Source: Tubiluchus corallicola
Lineage: Eukaryota; Priapulida; Priapulimorpha; Priapulimorphida; Tubiluchidae
Direction: 5' to 3'
Assembly (NCBI GenBank): GCA_030141605.1
Contig: JAQGDQ010000022.1
Coordinates: 310,001-374,000 of the forward strand
DNA length: 64,000 nucleotides
Shown: positions 33,088 to 48,000 of the stretch, piece after piece
Layout of the letters: each line of letters starts with the position of its first letter
Position numbering within the stretch: the first letter of the stretch is position 1
The notes under the pieces: generated by a model
Told to the model about the DNA's origin: nothing
Database searches by the model: none
Seen by the model: the letters and a program-made list of their open reading frames with translations, nothing else
Program-made: the position numbers and the translations under genes

Positions 33088-36000
33088 TTAAAATGGATTA
33101 ATATGGACGGTCGAACCTAGAGGTGAAAATGCATTCACTTTAGCCCACATAAGAGCCTCATTTAATGAAACTGCAGATCTTCCATCCTCAAGAAAAAACA
33201 CTGGACCCTGCAAGTACCAAAAAATGCACAGATTTTTTTTTTAGTATCCTATAACTACAACACTACTACTGAAAGAGAAAGGCATTTAGAAAAATGCCAA
33301 AATTATGCATTTGACATTTAATTAAAAAGATGACAAACCTCTTTAAGAAATCTGTAGTACTTGTATTAGAAACTAAAAATGTTCATGTGCTCACTATTTT
33401 GAAAAAATTAAGTTAATCACAATAGACAGAAAAGCAGGACAAGCTACTTAACGTTTTAAATTCTAGTTATCTGTCTCATACTGGTTGCAATACAATACAA
33501 AACTACTTTATTCTTCATTAGTACATTATAACATGAGATCACAGAAATGACAGTAAATTTATAACCACTTTGGATAAAACAATCTAATTTATTAATACAT
33601 GCTGCAAATTCTCAACAATCAGAAAACTGGTGATAATAGAAAATGTACTACATACATTAAAAAACACCTAAAATACAATTGGTGAAAGTACTTCTACCAT
33701 TGACGAAAAAGAGAAAAAGATTCAGTAAAAACACAAAATGCTACTTTTTCATATTACTTTCATTTCAAGCACTTTTTGAAATATACTGCAGAATTTTTCC
33801 AATTCAAACACAACACCAGTACAGACAATTCTAACAAATTTGAAAACAAGAAAAATGTTGAATGATAAACTGCATGACTTTAGATAAGTGTGATGCACAA
33901 TTCATTAGTCATTTTTATTATCTTGTATCCAATGCTCACCTGAATTCTAGTTCCTAGTATATATGATACTTGAACATCAGATAGACTAGGCAGATGTGAA
34001 CTGCTCACAATGTCTGTACCCACATTGAGAGGATTTGGCTCCTTGCCAGCTTTGCGTAGCAGCTGCTTGTAAATCTTTTCCTGATCTTCGGATGACTTCT
34101 TTTCCAAAACATCAGCCCTGAATAAATAAACAACAAAGTTAAAAACAACAAACAACATGTAATGTGTACTACAAAGCCAAGTGGTTATTGAGTGTCTTTA
34201 GTGACCAAAGTTAAACAACACTGAGTCTGGTCAGTGAATAGATGATAACTCTCAGGTTGAACACTCATTCCAGGCAATTTCACCTTCCTTAATGCCTGTG
34301 ATTATCTACCTCGTTGAGGATATATATACACATCCAAATGAGGCTAAGACACCTTTGTCTATCTAACGTTTCATCCTAGAGAATTATTATTGATAAACAG
34401 ACAGGTTACAGTCCCGAAACAAGCATCTACATACAAGTAGTTGCATCTGGATTTTGCTTGTCGAAAGTGCAGAGGGGATGCAAAAAAGTCTATTTTTAAC
34501 AAGCCCACCATTGAACAAACATTGCACAAAACAGGGCAAGTACAAATGCATTGCTAAGAATGTTTCAAGTCGTGTTTATCACCCGGATTCATGATTTGTA
34601 CATTTTACAAGTCAACAATATATTAGCAGCTATGTAAATTAAATTGGTAAAAAAATTGGATTAATCATTTCATTAAAACTATGTCAATGGAATTAACTTT
34701 AGACAACTTTGCAGTTTATATCTGCATTAAATCACAAATAATTATGAGCATTACTGTAAAAATAGCGTTTAGCCTAATGTGTTTTATTAAAACACAAGTC
34801 GTCTTCGTATAATGATGCTTCGTGATACACGCCCTTTTCAGTAAATATATGTTAAAGTTACATTTATAATAACTGTAACTAGGAAGTTTGATTCATGATT
34901 ATTATTACCTGCCATAGTTAACCCGATGATGAGCACAAAAAGCATTGCTCTCCGAATCCAACAACGGCACATCGACAGGCACGGAGAAACTCAAGTTCTC
35001 ATTACGCTGCAATATATGCCTGAAAAAGGGTAAGTACATTGAAATGAATTTTGAACATATGCCAAGAGCCATTGCTAAACAAAAACCAAAATATTTCTGA
35101 TTTCTTTCTTGCTAAATTGGCCAATGTTGTACCAACCAAACTCAAATTCAGGAATAAGAGCTGAAACCATATGACACCATTCTACAATTGATACTAAAAA
35201 ACCTGTGTTTTTTTCGACTGCATGCCTAACTTATTACCGTTAACTAGCAAATAGTATTAAGTCTCAAAATGATTTCTGTGCATTTTTATTGATTTTTTCA
35301 GAGCCACAGTGGTGTACAAAAATCTTGCATCTTCTCATTTCTTGATTGTGTTTTTTTTATTATGTATCTTAATTCCTGCAACTATGAATTATATCCACAT
35401 TAGTATTGATTACACATGACAAGTTTTCAAGCAACTATTCTGATGAACTAAATGCTTGAACTAAACTTGAAACCCAACGTTTTGCCCAAATAAACAAACA
35501 AATCATTACCGCTCCTATTTAATAAACACATTACTTCAACTGCACACTGTTATTCAAAAATTTAAACTAGAACCATATTCATTAACTTTCTGAATTCAAA
35601 ATGGACAGCAAACAGTAAACTGTCACGTTGTTCTGTTTATGAACTAATAAATGATAAACAATCTCATGTTTTCTACATTATGAAAACTTACTTAGCACAG
35701 TAGAAGAGAGCTGGTACTATAATGTAATATTCTCTTCTTATTGCAACAAGAGCTCCAATGTATGAGCTTAACACAAGCAATTCTTCTTTTAACCTAGCAG
35801 GAAAACGTGCAAAATAGTAAATATTTTATAAATGAAAAGCATGACCTGATTAAGAAATACGAACTGCTTTTTATTTGGAAAGAAAACGGTTCTTGCAAAA
35901 ATTGGCAAGAAAAGTGAAACACAAAGCTCTGAGAAAATGGCCAAGTTTAAGTTTGTAAAAGATTTTGTAATATTCCCATTACAAAGTTGTCGTAACTTGC

Positions 36001-39000
36001 AAGGTTCCTAATGTTGAAGTACCATTATTTTCTATTTCTTCTATAACTTCTATATTTTTACCTACAACTAATCAATACTACAAATGCATTTTCAAAATTA
36101 CAAAAAAACTTGTAACAAAAAAAGCAATTAATACTAGCAAAACTAAAATTATTGTAAAAATAACTAGTAAATATGATAAAATCCACAGATAATCGCATAC
36201 TGATAAAAGCTATAAATAATGAAGAAGATATGACAGTGACGTACTTGGCACATTTAGGAAGATTGAGTTTGTTTGAGCTAATGCAGCCGAGTAACGTTAT
36301 AACATCCCACACTTTATTTACTGTCCAATCTGGTAGCCATAATTCATCTATAAAAATGAGACCACTGAGAAACTTCACATGAGCTCAATGATCAATCAAC
36401 TACTAATTTTCTATGTTATATAAATAGAAAGCATGTGCCACCATCATTTACAAAACAGAAAACTAATATTAAGCTCTTGTGACTCTAGATGTGAATTTTT
36501 TCCTTAATTTCTAATGGGGCATTATTATGTTAGTTTTGAGAGGAATAAAAGGCGAAAAATGCTGATTTTTTGAAAACAACCAATGTGGGTTGTTTCCACT
36601 CATTATTGGTAGAAATCTGTGCCCTATTGAGCGCAACTCACCTGACAACTGTAGTTACTAACTTTTTTGGCACTTTTTTCCACTGTTATTCAACATTAAG
36701 GAATGGAATTTCTAAAAACAGTTTTAACTTTACTAAATCAGAACTGAAATACTCAAGGAAAAATAAGGCAGACAAGAGAAAATTAGGTAACCTGGACTGT
36801 TGCTACATAATGAAACAAGCACTGAACTCAACAAAGGCTTGCATTTGAAGTAATACAAATTGCAATAAACAAGTTTGCTACACGAAATTACAATGTCATA
36901 AAACTTACCAAACAACACAAAAACTATTCACAAATATTTCAGTTATTTGCTAATGAATTACTTGTATGTATGCAAGTCAGTTTTTTTGCTTATTAGTTTT
37001 GTAAAACAGTGGTAAGCATACCTTTGATAAACTGCAGCCCAACTTCTAGCCCTGTCTCTGGGGACGAGGAAAGAACAAAATGTTTCACGCACTCTACAAT
37101 GTCCGACTTAGAATGTTGGAGCTGTTGAGCAATTTCCAGGCATTTGTCCAATGATGGTAAACCAGCCTGTTAAATGCAAGAAAATGATTAGAAAAGCAAA
37201 ATCCCATTATGGCAGACAAATAAACATGATGTACAACGGTGCAGAAAAAATTTGTGCAACTAAGCTGAGAATGATTACAGCATATATGATGGAATGAGAG
37301 ATGCAAAGGGTTAAGCACAATACATATTCCTATTATTCATTACTACCTTCTTTATATACATACATGAGTGTTCTTACATTGAAACAAGCAATTACCTGTT
37401 TGTGCAAATCATCGCGCTCAGCCGAGCTTGCTGGACACCGAGCACACAGCTTTACTAGAGCATCTTCTGTATACTGAGATGTCTTCAACAGTTTCACAGC
37501 CATCTCCCTGCAATGAGAGATCAAAATTAAATTCTATTTAGACCTTAACAGATTTTTAGTTATCATAAGTTACACATCTTATTAAGCATAAAATGAATCA
37601 GACAGCTGACAAAAATAATGTCAAAATTTATAGCCAACAGATTTTCGATGCTTTTTATTCCAATTACACGAAGTTTCAGAGCAACATGTATAGGAAAAAC
37701 AAGTAACAAGTGATTGTTTAATTATTCACCAAAATGGAAACAGCTATAATTACTATGATATTTGTAAATTAATAATTACTACTCATGGTATTTCATTTCT
37801 AGCCATATACTATGAATATTTTTTGCTGAATGAGAGCTAAAAGAGGTAAAAAATAACCAAACAATGGCAAAACATGTAAAACACAGCCAACGTTAACAGA
37901 TAATATCAACCCCTGTTAAAGACAACAAATTTTCAAATGGCATTAACTTTGATTCATCAATGTCTCATAACAGCAAGAGATAAAAAACAGCAAAGAATTT
38001 TATTTACTGTAAGAAAATCATTGTTAGATTTAAACTGCTGCAGCAACTTACCTGTGGTCAAAGGGAGGTATGCTTAAAAAAGAAACAATGGTTATTAAAA
38101 TAATGCAATTTCAACAAATAATTAAGCAGCCAGTCAGATATGTTCTGTTGATAATTATTCATTCTGGGGTCATACGCACAAGATCATTTTTGCGTTAATA
38201 TCTATGAGTCCACCATTAATGTACGTCTGCTTAACCCACATCAGAAAGAAGCAACAAGACACGTCAGCATATGCTTACATAATGCCTGTATAAGCTTGAT
38301 ATGCATCTGGCAAAACCACAAACATTGACAAATACTAAATTTTATCACTATTTTCATCCAAGGTGCTTTCTTGACCACTTTATTTGGTTCCTTTATGCAG
38401 ACAGTTTGCTCAAAGTACTCATATTGCTACTACATATAGTCACATTGAAATCAAGTTTCCTTCTCTTGGGCCTTTTATATGTTAAATTTTTGACCAGAAA
38501 AATTTTCATTTGTTAATTAAAGCTCACTTGCTTTTTTCTTTAAAAAGAAAGTTAACTGGCACGTCATGCCACTAGCAAATTAGCTTTTAAAAAATTTTAT
38601 GTGCTGCATATCTATTTTCACTTCTTTTTTCTGGACCTCTGTGTCTATCTTCAATTCGTTTTTCAAGGTCTCATGTCTACTTTCAATTCTTTTTCAGGGC
38701 CTTCATGTCTATTTTTAATTCTTTTTTTCAGGGCCTTCGTGCCTATTATCAATTCTTTTCTCTAGACCTGTATGCCTATTTACTTTCACTTTATAACTAT
38801 AGCTTCTTAATTAAGGTTTGATGAGTGGCTATTGGCCTTAATTCAGGCAATTTGTGTAGAGGAGCAACTTCTTATGAGAGCTAGCCACGGACTTGAAATC
38901 AATTCAATCATGGGGATCTCAGTACGATCATAAACTGCAAAGCCAAAACAGCTATACATGATAGCATGCTGAATTCATCGTAGTTGCCATATACACGAAA

Positions 39001-42000
39001 TGTTTGGAAACTATAGCAAATTCGTCATGTTATTCCACGTGACCATTTTGGCTTTGCAGCATTTGGACTTACCTACAAATCGTCTTGTTGATTTCTATAG
39101 CACCATGTTTATAAATGACTGTATTGCTATTACTACTAGTATTTTTTGATGCATTTAAATGCATCCCTAAAACAGTCATTGGCTTTTCAAACCTAATTCC
39201 AGAAAGGACAGCTTACCATTTGGTTAATCTCTCGCATCGCCGTGAAAGGTACTCGAGTGCTAAAGCTATCAGCTGTGGTGCTTTATCTAGCACGATTCCA
39301 ATGCTGACAGCTAGTTCCAGTTCATTCCCTCGAATCAGCTTTGATAAAGCTTTCTACGACAAACAAATGAAAAATCAAAAAAGTGAGAATGGCTCTTTTA
39401 GACTTTTTTTGAAAAAAAAGGCTAATAAAAACTATTTCTTTACACAATACTACCACAAAATAACACACTGCAAAAACATTCTTACTGCACTTTGAACTAA
39501 CATAAACCTAAGAACTATTAGTTTCAATGACACATCCCACTACTACAGCTTATGTTTAATTCTTGTATCATATTTGATACATCTCATGAGTTAACAAATC
39601 GTGAGTTTAGATAAGTGTATTATCAGATAAGACGAGATGAGATATAAAATAATTTAACACAAAAGAAAAGCATTAGCTTGGACAAATGACAAAAAATTTT
39701 GCAGCCTCATTCAGAAGAATAGAGGTAAGCTTTTTTGTTTTTTTTGTGCACTGTGTTTCCCCGTCTTCAATATACATAGTTCAATCTTGTCCAAACTTTG
39801 CTATTTCTCCTTAGTAGACAGTTTTTTTGGTCGTATAAAGTTACGAAATATTGCTTTAAAAAAACAAAAGCGGCAGCATAAATCAGCTTCCATGAAAAAA
39901 ATTATAAACCAGATTGTACTATGCACCCTATGTCATTCTATTTACTGCCTTATAATATAAAAAAATGTGCAATAGAAAACTTCATTCATTGTTCTGCCAA
40001 GGGGAAGCATTCCTGCACTCAGTAAGTGTCATCCTTACTTTGTTACTTCTGCTCTTCTTCAAAAATAAGGTGAAGATTACAGTTTAGAGAAGCCTTAAGT
40101 CAAAAATAAGCTTTGCATGCATAATTGCATATCCCTCAATAAGAAACATAGCAGATAATATACCGAAATTATAAAAAACAGCTAGACCTGTACTACGATC
40201 TAAATGACCAGTTCAAGAAAAAACTCAAGACAGCTAGTAAATACCTCAAAGTCATTAACAGCCAGATGACAACAAGCAGCAAGAGTTGGGGATCCGTCCT
40301 GAAAGTACGAGTCTGCCAGTGAATCAGCTGTTTCATGTAACAATCTGAAAAATAAAAACAGTGCTAAGACGTAAATATATCAAGCAACATGCCAAGTAAA
40401 GAAGAACAAAAGGTACCCAAAGCTTCTTAACAGTGCTTTTATTGAAGGGATTTGATATCAAATGTTGGCGGTTTACTCTCCAGCTGCCTGCAAATGCCAG
40501 TAAAAGCTAGATAATGTACAATAGGTAAGTAAGCAAATTAGTTAGCTAATTGGCTATTTGATTATCTGATTGCATAGATAGCATCTTGAAAAGTTAGTTA
40601 TATGTTGATTAGTTAATCTATTAATTAATTCATCATTAATCAGAAAAAGAGCTGTAAAATGTGTAATCTAGATTCACATTTTTAAAATAATAATACACTT
40701 GCTATTATACAGTATTATGTATTCCTAACACATATGATTCACAGAGAAAATGAATACAAGTATTAATTATACAGACTATTCAATGTATCTGCAAAGAAAC
40801 AAATTTCCTGACTTTCTAGAATGCAAACTAACAGACTTTCAAGGCAAAAGTGAGCGATGCACTGCAACATTGAAAAGAAATTCTGAATCTGAATCCCAAT
40901 AGTTTTTTGACAGTTTAAATCTTGCCTAAGTAATTTACTTTCAAAATTAATTATACAATGTGAGACATATACTTTGAATAGGTCACATTATTAGGAGATT
41001 CGTCATTCCGTTGTTGCATCTTATACGCACAAGGTGTCGAGATGCTCCCTTCGTGTGCCACAGCAGCAGTCAACATGGCTTTGTCAAACTGCGAATGAGA
41101 AAGATAGTAATCAACTACTTCTTTGCCATCTCCCAGGGCAATGTAATACGGTATGGCTTCCTCACTATCCTGCTCTTTCAAATCTTCGGCTCTCCTAAAA
41201 AACAAACAACCAAATTTCCACAAACAAACAAACACGTTGGATACTAACAAGTAACAGAAACAAATTTAAATTTTACATGTGCAAATGAATGTGTTATTTG
41301 CATATAAATGAAAACAAAGTTTCTATGGCTTATCAAGATGAGAGGCTAGAGAAACAAGTGATGGAAAAGCAAAAATGCATTATATGTATTTGGTTAATGT
41401 CATCATAAATGCCGATTTTCAAACTGATTTGCTTCTAACATTAACTCCACATCTAACACATAAGCAACAACTAAGATAAATATTGTGCAACAGAAAACAA
41501 CAAAACAGAAATGAAACAGCCAAACTCATCTCAGCCTGACAACTACACTAGCTCCATAAATAATGTCAAGTAAATAGCCGATGCAGAAGGCCCATCCCTC
41601 TAAAAAACAAGAACATTAGAAACCCCTCGTATGAAGAACTGATATTTCACTAAAGTTGTAACTAACTCTTGGTAAGCACACAGTTCATGTACAATAACAA
41701 GTAAGTACTAAAATTAATCATAAGCCACAGTATTATTTGAACTGTAAGAAAACACGAAACTACAAGCGAAAATCAAAACAAATCATTGTGGAAGCTGTAT
41801 ATACAAACTGAAGCAAAGTGCAGAAGAACTGTACCCAAACAACACAAGCCATGAAAATAAAATTATAAAAGTATCAATGAATAGACATTGACTGCAATGT
41901 GCTGTATAAAAAAGTCAAAAGTTACCGTTTTGCAAGAGACTGCCAGTACTCCATAGACACACCAGGTGCTACAGACAATGCCTTCTCCCACTAGAACAAA

Positions 42001-45000
42001 AACAATTTAATATGAATTTGACAGTAAGCATATTTACATTATCTTCAACAACATTTCATTTTGCCTGACAGCAAAAATTCAGACACAACAGCTGAAAAGG
42101 CAATCGAGTTATTTTACGTCCTGTACTTTAGTACACTTCTATTCTGTAGTATACTGTACTTTATTATTGCCTTTGACATCTTAAAAAAGCTCTTAAAAAC
42201 TAACTGTAAAAAAGCTACAATAATATATACAAACTGACCTATCCTCAGTGATCCAGTGGGTGGGTGAAAAAAATTAAGCATGAAATAACATTATCAGGAA
42301 ATTAGTGAATCTAAGCTTGATCTGACATCTGTTCAGAAAATATACATTTTGATGGAATTGGGCACTGTCGCAATATTATATTATGCCGAAAGTGGGTCTT
42401 TTTGACTTTCAGTTACTTTATCATGCTTGTCTCTTACGATATTCTGACTACTTAGTCTCTTATACATGATGTGTTGTAAAAGATTATCCAGAAATGGTAA
42501 TGTTCCCAGTTTTTAGCTTTACACAAATTACTTGGTAACACTCTAGCTATTTTATGCACAATTACGGACTGTATAGCTTAAATAATGATGGTTTTTCAGT
42601 GTTGAATCATTTATGTTACAGACATATTGATTTAGTTAATATCAGATGCAATGAGTGGAGATATGCAATGCACACCGGAAGCCCAAAAGCTTGAACAATG
42701 AGAAATTAAAATAATAATAAATAATAATAGGAAATTGAAATATTCAGTACAATAAGGGCTTTTAACTGACTTAGTGGTAGAATTTCACAAATCTTGAAGC
42801 ATTCTAATTCAACTTACAAACTCAAAATTTATTCATTTATGAATTAAATCATATTTTTGCTCGGCCAATAAAACTTCCTCTCCAAATTTTCCGCTACCCA
42901 AAATTTTCCGCCTTAGACATTACCTTGAGCCAGCCCTGTATGAGAGTATATGTGTACATGTGTCCTTTTGTATTTAAGCAAATCATTTCATTATTGTCAG
43001 TGCACCACAACAAAACTATAGCCAATTTATACTACACCTCTCCAAGTCCAACAAGCATCTCACAGTATCTACGCATGTTTCCCAGCTGCATGTAGATGTT
43101 AGCAGCTTCTCTGAATCTATCTTCTCTGCTTTGTGTGCCAATTCCACCTGATCCATATCGAGCTACTTTTACCATCTCTAGCTCCTGAGCCTTGGACTGC
43201 AATGATTGTCATGAAACTCAACACAAAAGCAAAAACATAAGACAAAACCGAGACGATTTGTGTTCAAACAATTTAATTTCTAAGTATTTCCACCTATAAA
43301 TAAATAGTTTCTACATATTTCCACCTGTTAAAACATATTTTATAGATGTTTCTACTTATGAAAGAAAGTACAGTTTCAATGCATTTTCACTTAAGAAACA
43401 AAGTTTCAACATGTTTGAACTTATAGAAGCGTAATTTTAACATATTTCCACTTATGGAAGTGCAGTTTAAACAGCTTACACCTACAAAAAACGAACTTCT
43501 ACACATTTCCAGCATCATACAGACAGACATGTTTGTAGTTTCTAAACGTTTCCATTTATGGAAACATAGACTCCTTGTTTCCACTTATGAAAATTATAGA
43601 AAAATAGTTTTTCCTTGTTTCCATATATTTAAACTAGTCTCTGCATAGATCACGTATTGAAACACAGTCTTGACATGCTTATGCCATTACTTACAAGTAA
43701 TGCAGAAAATGTGAAAAATAAAAGCAATGATAAAATCGTAGCTTTCTCAGCTGTACTGCTTTAACTCATTAATTTCATTGGCTAAGCTTCAGGTGCAATG
43801 GAAAAAATGCAAGTATAACTAATGCTAATACATTTTTATGATCCAATAAATATTTTGTTAAAGTTCTTTATAATTCAAGCTACATTATTTTAATTTAGAA
43901 CATTTTATATGACTTGTGCATGAATTTCTACAATCTACACTCACCGCTCGAAATTTTGTCAGATGTTTCATGTGCAAGATGCCTTTGCCGTAGTGATCAT
44001 TCATCGCAATTTCAGGATTATCCGTAATGACATCTACTAAATTCCACAGATTTGTAGCTCCCCCTGGTGGCTACAAAATAATTAATTATTCAAGACGGAA
44101 CATGGTATGAAAATTAAATGAAGACAAACTGAATTTCAGAAACACACCAAGAGAAACACACCAAATTCACTTTACAGCAAGCATTCAAACTGGGACCTTC
44201 ATTCAGACAAACTTGCGAATTTTTTCCACATTCTTTACGCCATTTAGGAAGTAACGGATTTTGGAATTTAATATAGTTCTACTTGCTTTTCATCCATCTA
44301 ACTAGAACTATATTAGGTTGCAATATCTGTTACTGTGAACTTAACAACTGCAAAATGCATACATAACTGAATAATATTATACAAAAAGTTAAAAATATCA
44401 CATTTACTTCAGTGTGATACTTCTAAAACTGTGTCTCACTTATAAAATAAAAAGTATGGTGGAAGGGTAGAATAGTAGTGTGGTCACTGTGTACTCAAAT
44501 AATGATTGGAATTAAGAAGTGCTGGACCATAAATGTGAACAAGACTTAAAATTAGTATTAATGGGCCAACAAATTAAAATTCATAGTTTTTACTAACAGC
44601 CTTGTTCTATTACTGTGAACACTGATGTAATAATATAAGTAATACATGTTGTGTCAAAGTAAAAATAAATTTCAGCATGGAACTTAGAACTAGCTACTGG
44701 GCTAGCTGACATATGATTGTAATAAATTAAACCTGTATTAGGTATCTATTGAACTTCACTGGATTTCACTGGTCATTAAATATTTACGTATGAAATTTTT
44801 CAGAATTTACATCGGAAAGCAACTTCTAACATCAAGTGCCAGACGAAAGGCTGCACAGGAAATTTACGCAAACATAACATACCGAAAAATACTGGGAAAA
44901 CTTTTGTAGAATTCGAAGTCTGTCTGGTGTTTTTGTGTCCAATTCTGCACGCATGCTCTTGGAAATAGATCCACAAAGTAATGGAGGACCTCCCGTATTG

Positions 45001-48000
45001 CCAACCATATCATGCACAGAATCTGTTCAAAAAATGAATTTTTTCAACATAATTAATCATTTTTGGAGTTTTCAAGAAAGCCTTTTTATGCAAATTAATT
45101 AAGTGATAATGCAATTCATATGTAAGTCACTGCTGATTATGCAATGAGCTTATGCATATGTGTTTCCATGTACAAGGTCGGTTTTGAAAAGCATCATGTA
45201 ATGTAGCATTACTAAGTTTTTAATCACAAACCTATTACTTCCAAATTACACAGAGTCAATCCGACTATCAAAAATTAAGCGACATAATATTTATTGTTGC
45301 TGTCCTTTTAATGCAAAATTAGACAAAGAATTCCAAACACAAAAAGTTCCCATAATTTCCATAATTTGCAGTTCTGCGTTTTATATCAAAACATTCTGTG
45401 TCAACTCTGTTCGTCTCAAAACAGTCACTAATTACTTTACCTGCTGCTGTTACAATTTCGCTGAATGGTCGGCCTGCAATAACATTAATTTCCAGTGGTT
45501 CCACTAGAGGACACAGAGACCAGAGTCTGACTGTCGAATCACGTGATGAAGAAGCCATGATAAAGGGCCGTGACGGATGACATGTCAAACCTGTTTTAAA
45601 ATAAAAACAAGTTGCACAGTAAAAGTCAACAAACTATTATATTGATCAGCTAACTTTGCTCTGGTAAATTCTAATACGATACATGCAACTAACGTATCCA
45701 GCATGCATAATCCAGAGGCTTTATGAAGCAACTTGGTCAGTAAACAAAAATATCAGGAATTTAAATTAACTTATTCTGACTATAAAAGTCAAGTGACAAA
45801 CCTAATGTGAGAAAACTCGAGAATTTCAATTAAGTATAAATTTTAGTGGCTAAATTGCAATAAGCAGTATTTTTGCTTGATTAGTGAAAATGATCATTTC
45901 TACTGTCAAAAAATCAATAAAACTAAATCTGTTTTACAAAAAAGAAGAGTAAATAACAAAAATCAAATACCAAGTTGAATTTTATGCAAAATAACCAAAT
46001 TAGTGCATAATGCACAGGTGAAATATGCAGTATAACTAATACCATATACATCTGCAGCATGGTCTTTCACAGTGTCAATGCAATTTCCATCCCTAATATC
46101 CCAAACTCGTATCGTATAATCCCAGCTTCCGGAAATGAGTAAATGTGGGATTTCTGGATTCCACAGCAATCCTCGTACCGGTCCTGTGTGACCTGCTAAT
46201 ATCTGAATGCAGCTTTCTTGAGTGTAATCCCAGATTCGAACGGTCCTGAAACATAATGTTCCATACCACTTATTACCAAAAAATTGACCAATTGCAGCAA
46301 GAAAGCAGCAAAAATCTAGTAAAACAGCATTAATTTCTCTCAGTTCATCTAGAAAAATGTTGCTACCTAAGTCATGTATAGCAAAAGTTGCACCCAAAAA
46401 CTTTCAACAATAAAGTTACAAGTAAAATTTACTAACATGTCATCTGAACCGCTACACAGCAAAGCTTCTCGTATAGGTGACCATTTTACACCAAACACCT
46501 TTGCCGAATGACCAGTGAAAGTCCTTACCGGCTGCTCAGACAATCCTACCGTATAGAACACCCTGACGCATTTGTCATCACAAGCAGTAGCCAGCATGTC
46601 TCTGTAAAACATGCAGAAATAGATCTCAGTGATTATTTTTAACTTTGATGGCAAGATCATTAGTTAATGAAGGAATGAACCTACAATTGTGAAATTTTTT
46701 AAAACAGAATTGAACAAATGAAAAAACTATGAAAAGTTGCGATTAAGCTTGGATTTGAACTATAACTATAGATTTATTCTGTCATTAACTAATGGCATTC
46801 TTAGTTTCAAACACTTAATATGTATTCACACCTTCAGAGCTGTGATTTTGTTCTACTTTAAACATTAGAAATAAATTATTAATCATATTACAGAAAAATC
46901 TTCTTCACATGTCTAACTCAGTTTTCCATTAACACTTAAAACAACAACAGAAGCATCAAAACTCAAACTTACATTTCCAAAACATACAGAAAATGATTGA
47001 TTAGTGATAACTGATTGATTTTCATCCACCAAATTTTCTAAAATCACTATTGCATTTGTCTTCGGGTTAACGCTATTAAACCATCTGGTCTAATACATAC
47101 CATACATACATTGCAAACATCATCAGCAAATGTTTTTTTAACGAACTACTTCAAACAAACACAATTTCAGAAAGGAATTACACAATAATGGCTCAAGGTC
47201 AAAGCAAAGAAAGTATCAGCAGTTTGCTAAAGGAACATGATGCACAAAAAAGATCACAGCTGACAATACTTATGAGCACAACTTAGCAAATTCAAAATCC
47301 TTTATAAATATAAAGTATAAAATGTAGGACATTGACTATTTTGTAATTCCAACTGTTATTTGAACTGTGACTGTCTTAGAATTGCTTAAAATGTAAATGT
47401 TGCCAAATGATACCAAAAAAACTGGCAGCAACAATGGGGAAAAGCACGAGATACCTACAAAAAGGTTACAAACATGCAATGTCAACAAGCAGTTAAGTTT
47501 TTTCTCAAGCTGCACTCTGAACTCCCAAATTGCTTAAAAAAACTGACTCCACCAATTAAGCATTGAATTCCATGGCCACAGAATGTCGTGCTAATGCTCA
47601 AAATGGGAGTGTTAACACAACTTTGTTGCTCATGGTGAGCTATGTGTGTTATTTGCAAAACCTCTCTAAATCATTCTATTCAGTTAATAAATAACTGGGG
47701 AAAAGCATTAGCCAGTTTGGCCACTGTGTTTAACATCTGAAACATTTTAGTGACAAAAACTTCAAAGAAACATGAAATCAGCACAACAATTCTCTGTACC
47801 AATTGCTTCACAAACACAATGCACAAATTTAAAGAGAATATTACTTACCCAGTAGATAACCTGCAAAAACATTAGACATGTGAAAGCCCAAGAAGCATCA
47901 AACACTTGAAGTTAATTCACAGAAAGAGTATAAATTCTCACTAATGATTGTTGAAACTCAATCATTACTACTAGATATGAACATGTTACCCATGAAATGC

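Noticed and set aside
39115-39495. 126-codon plus-strand frame
   Set aside because: Antisense to WDR17 exon 39353-39217, which fits the family on the minus strand.
43387-43648. Overlapping frames on both strands near 43.5 kb
   Set aside because: They follow the unit of a degenerate minisatellite inside a WDR17 intron.
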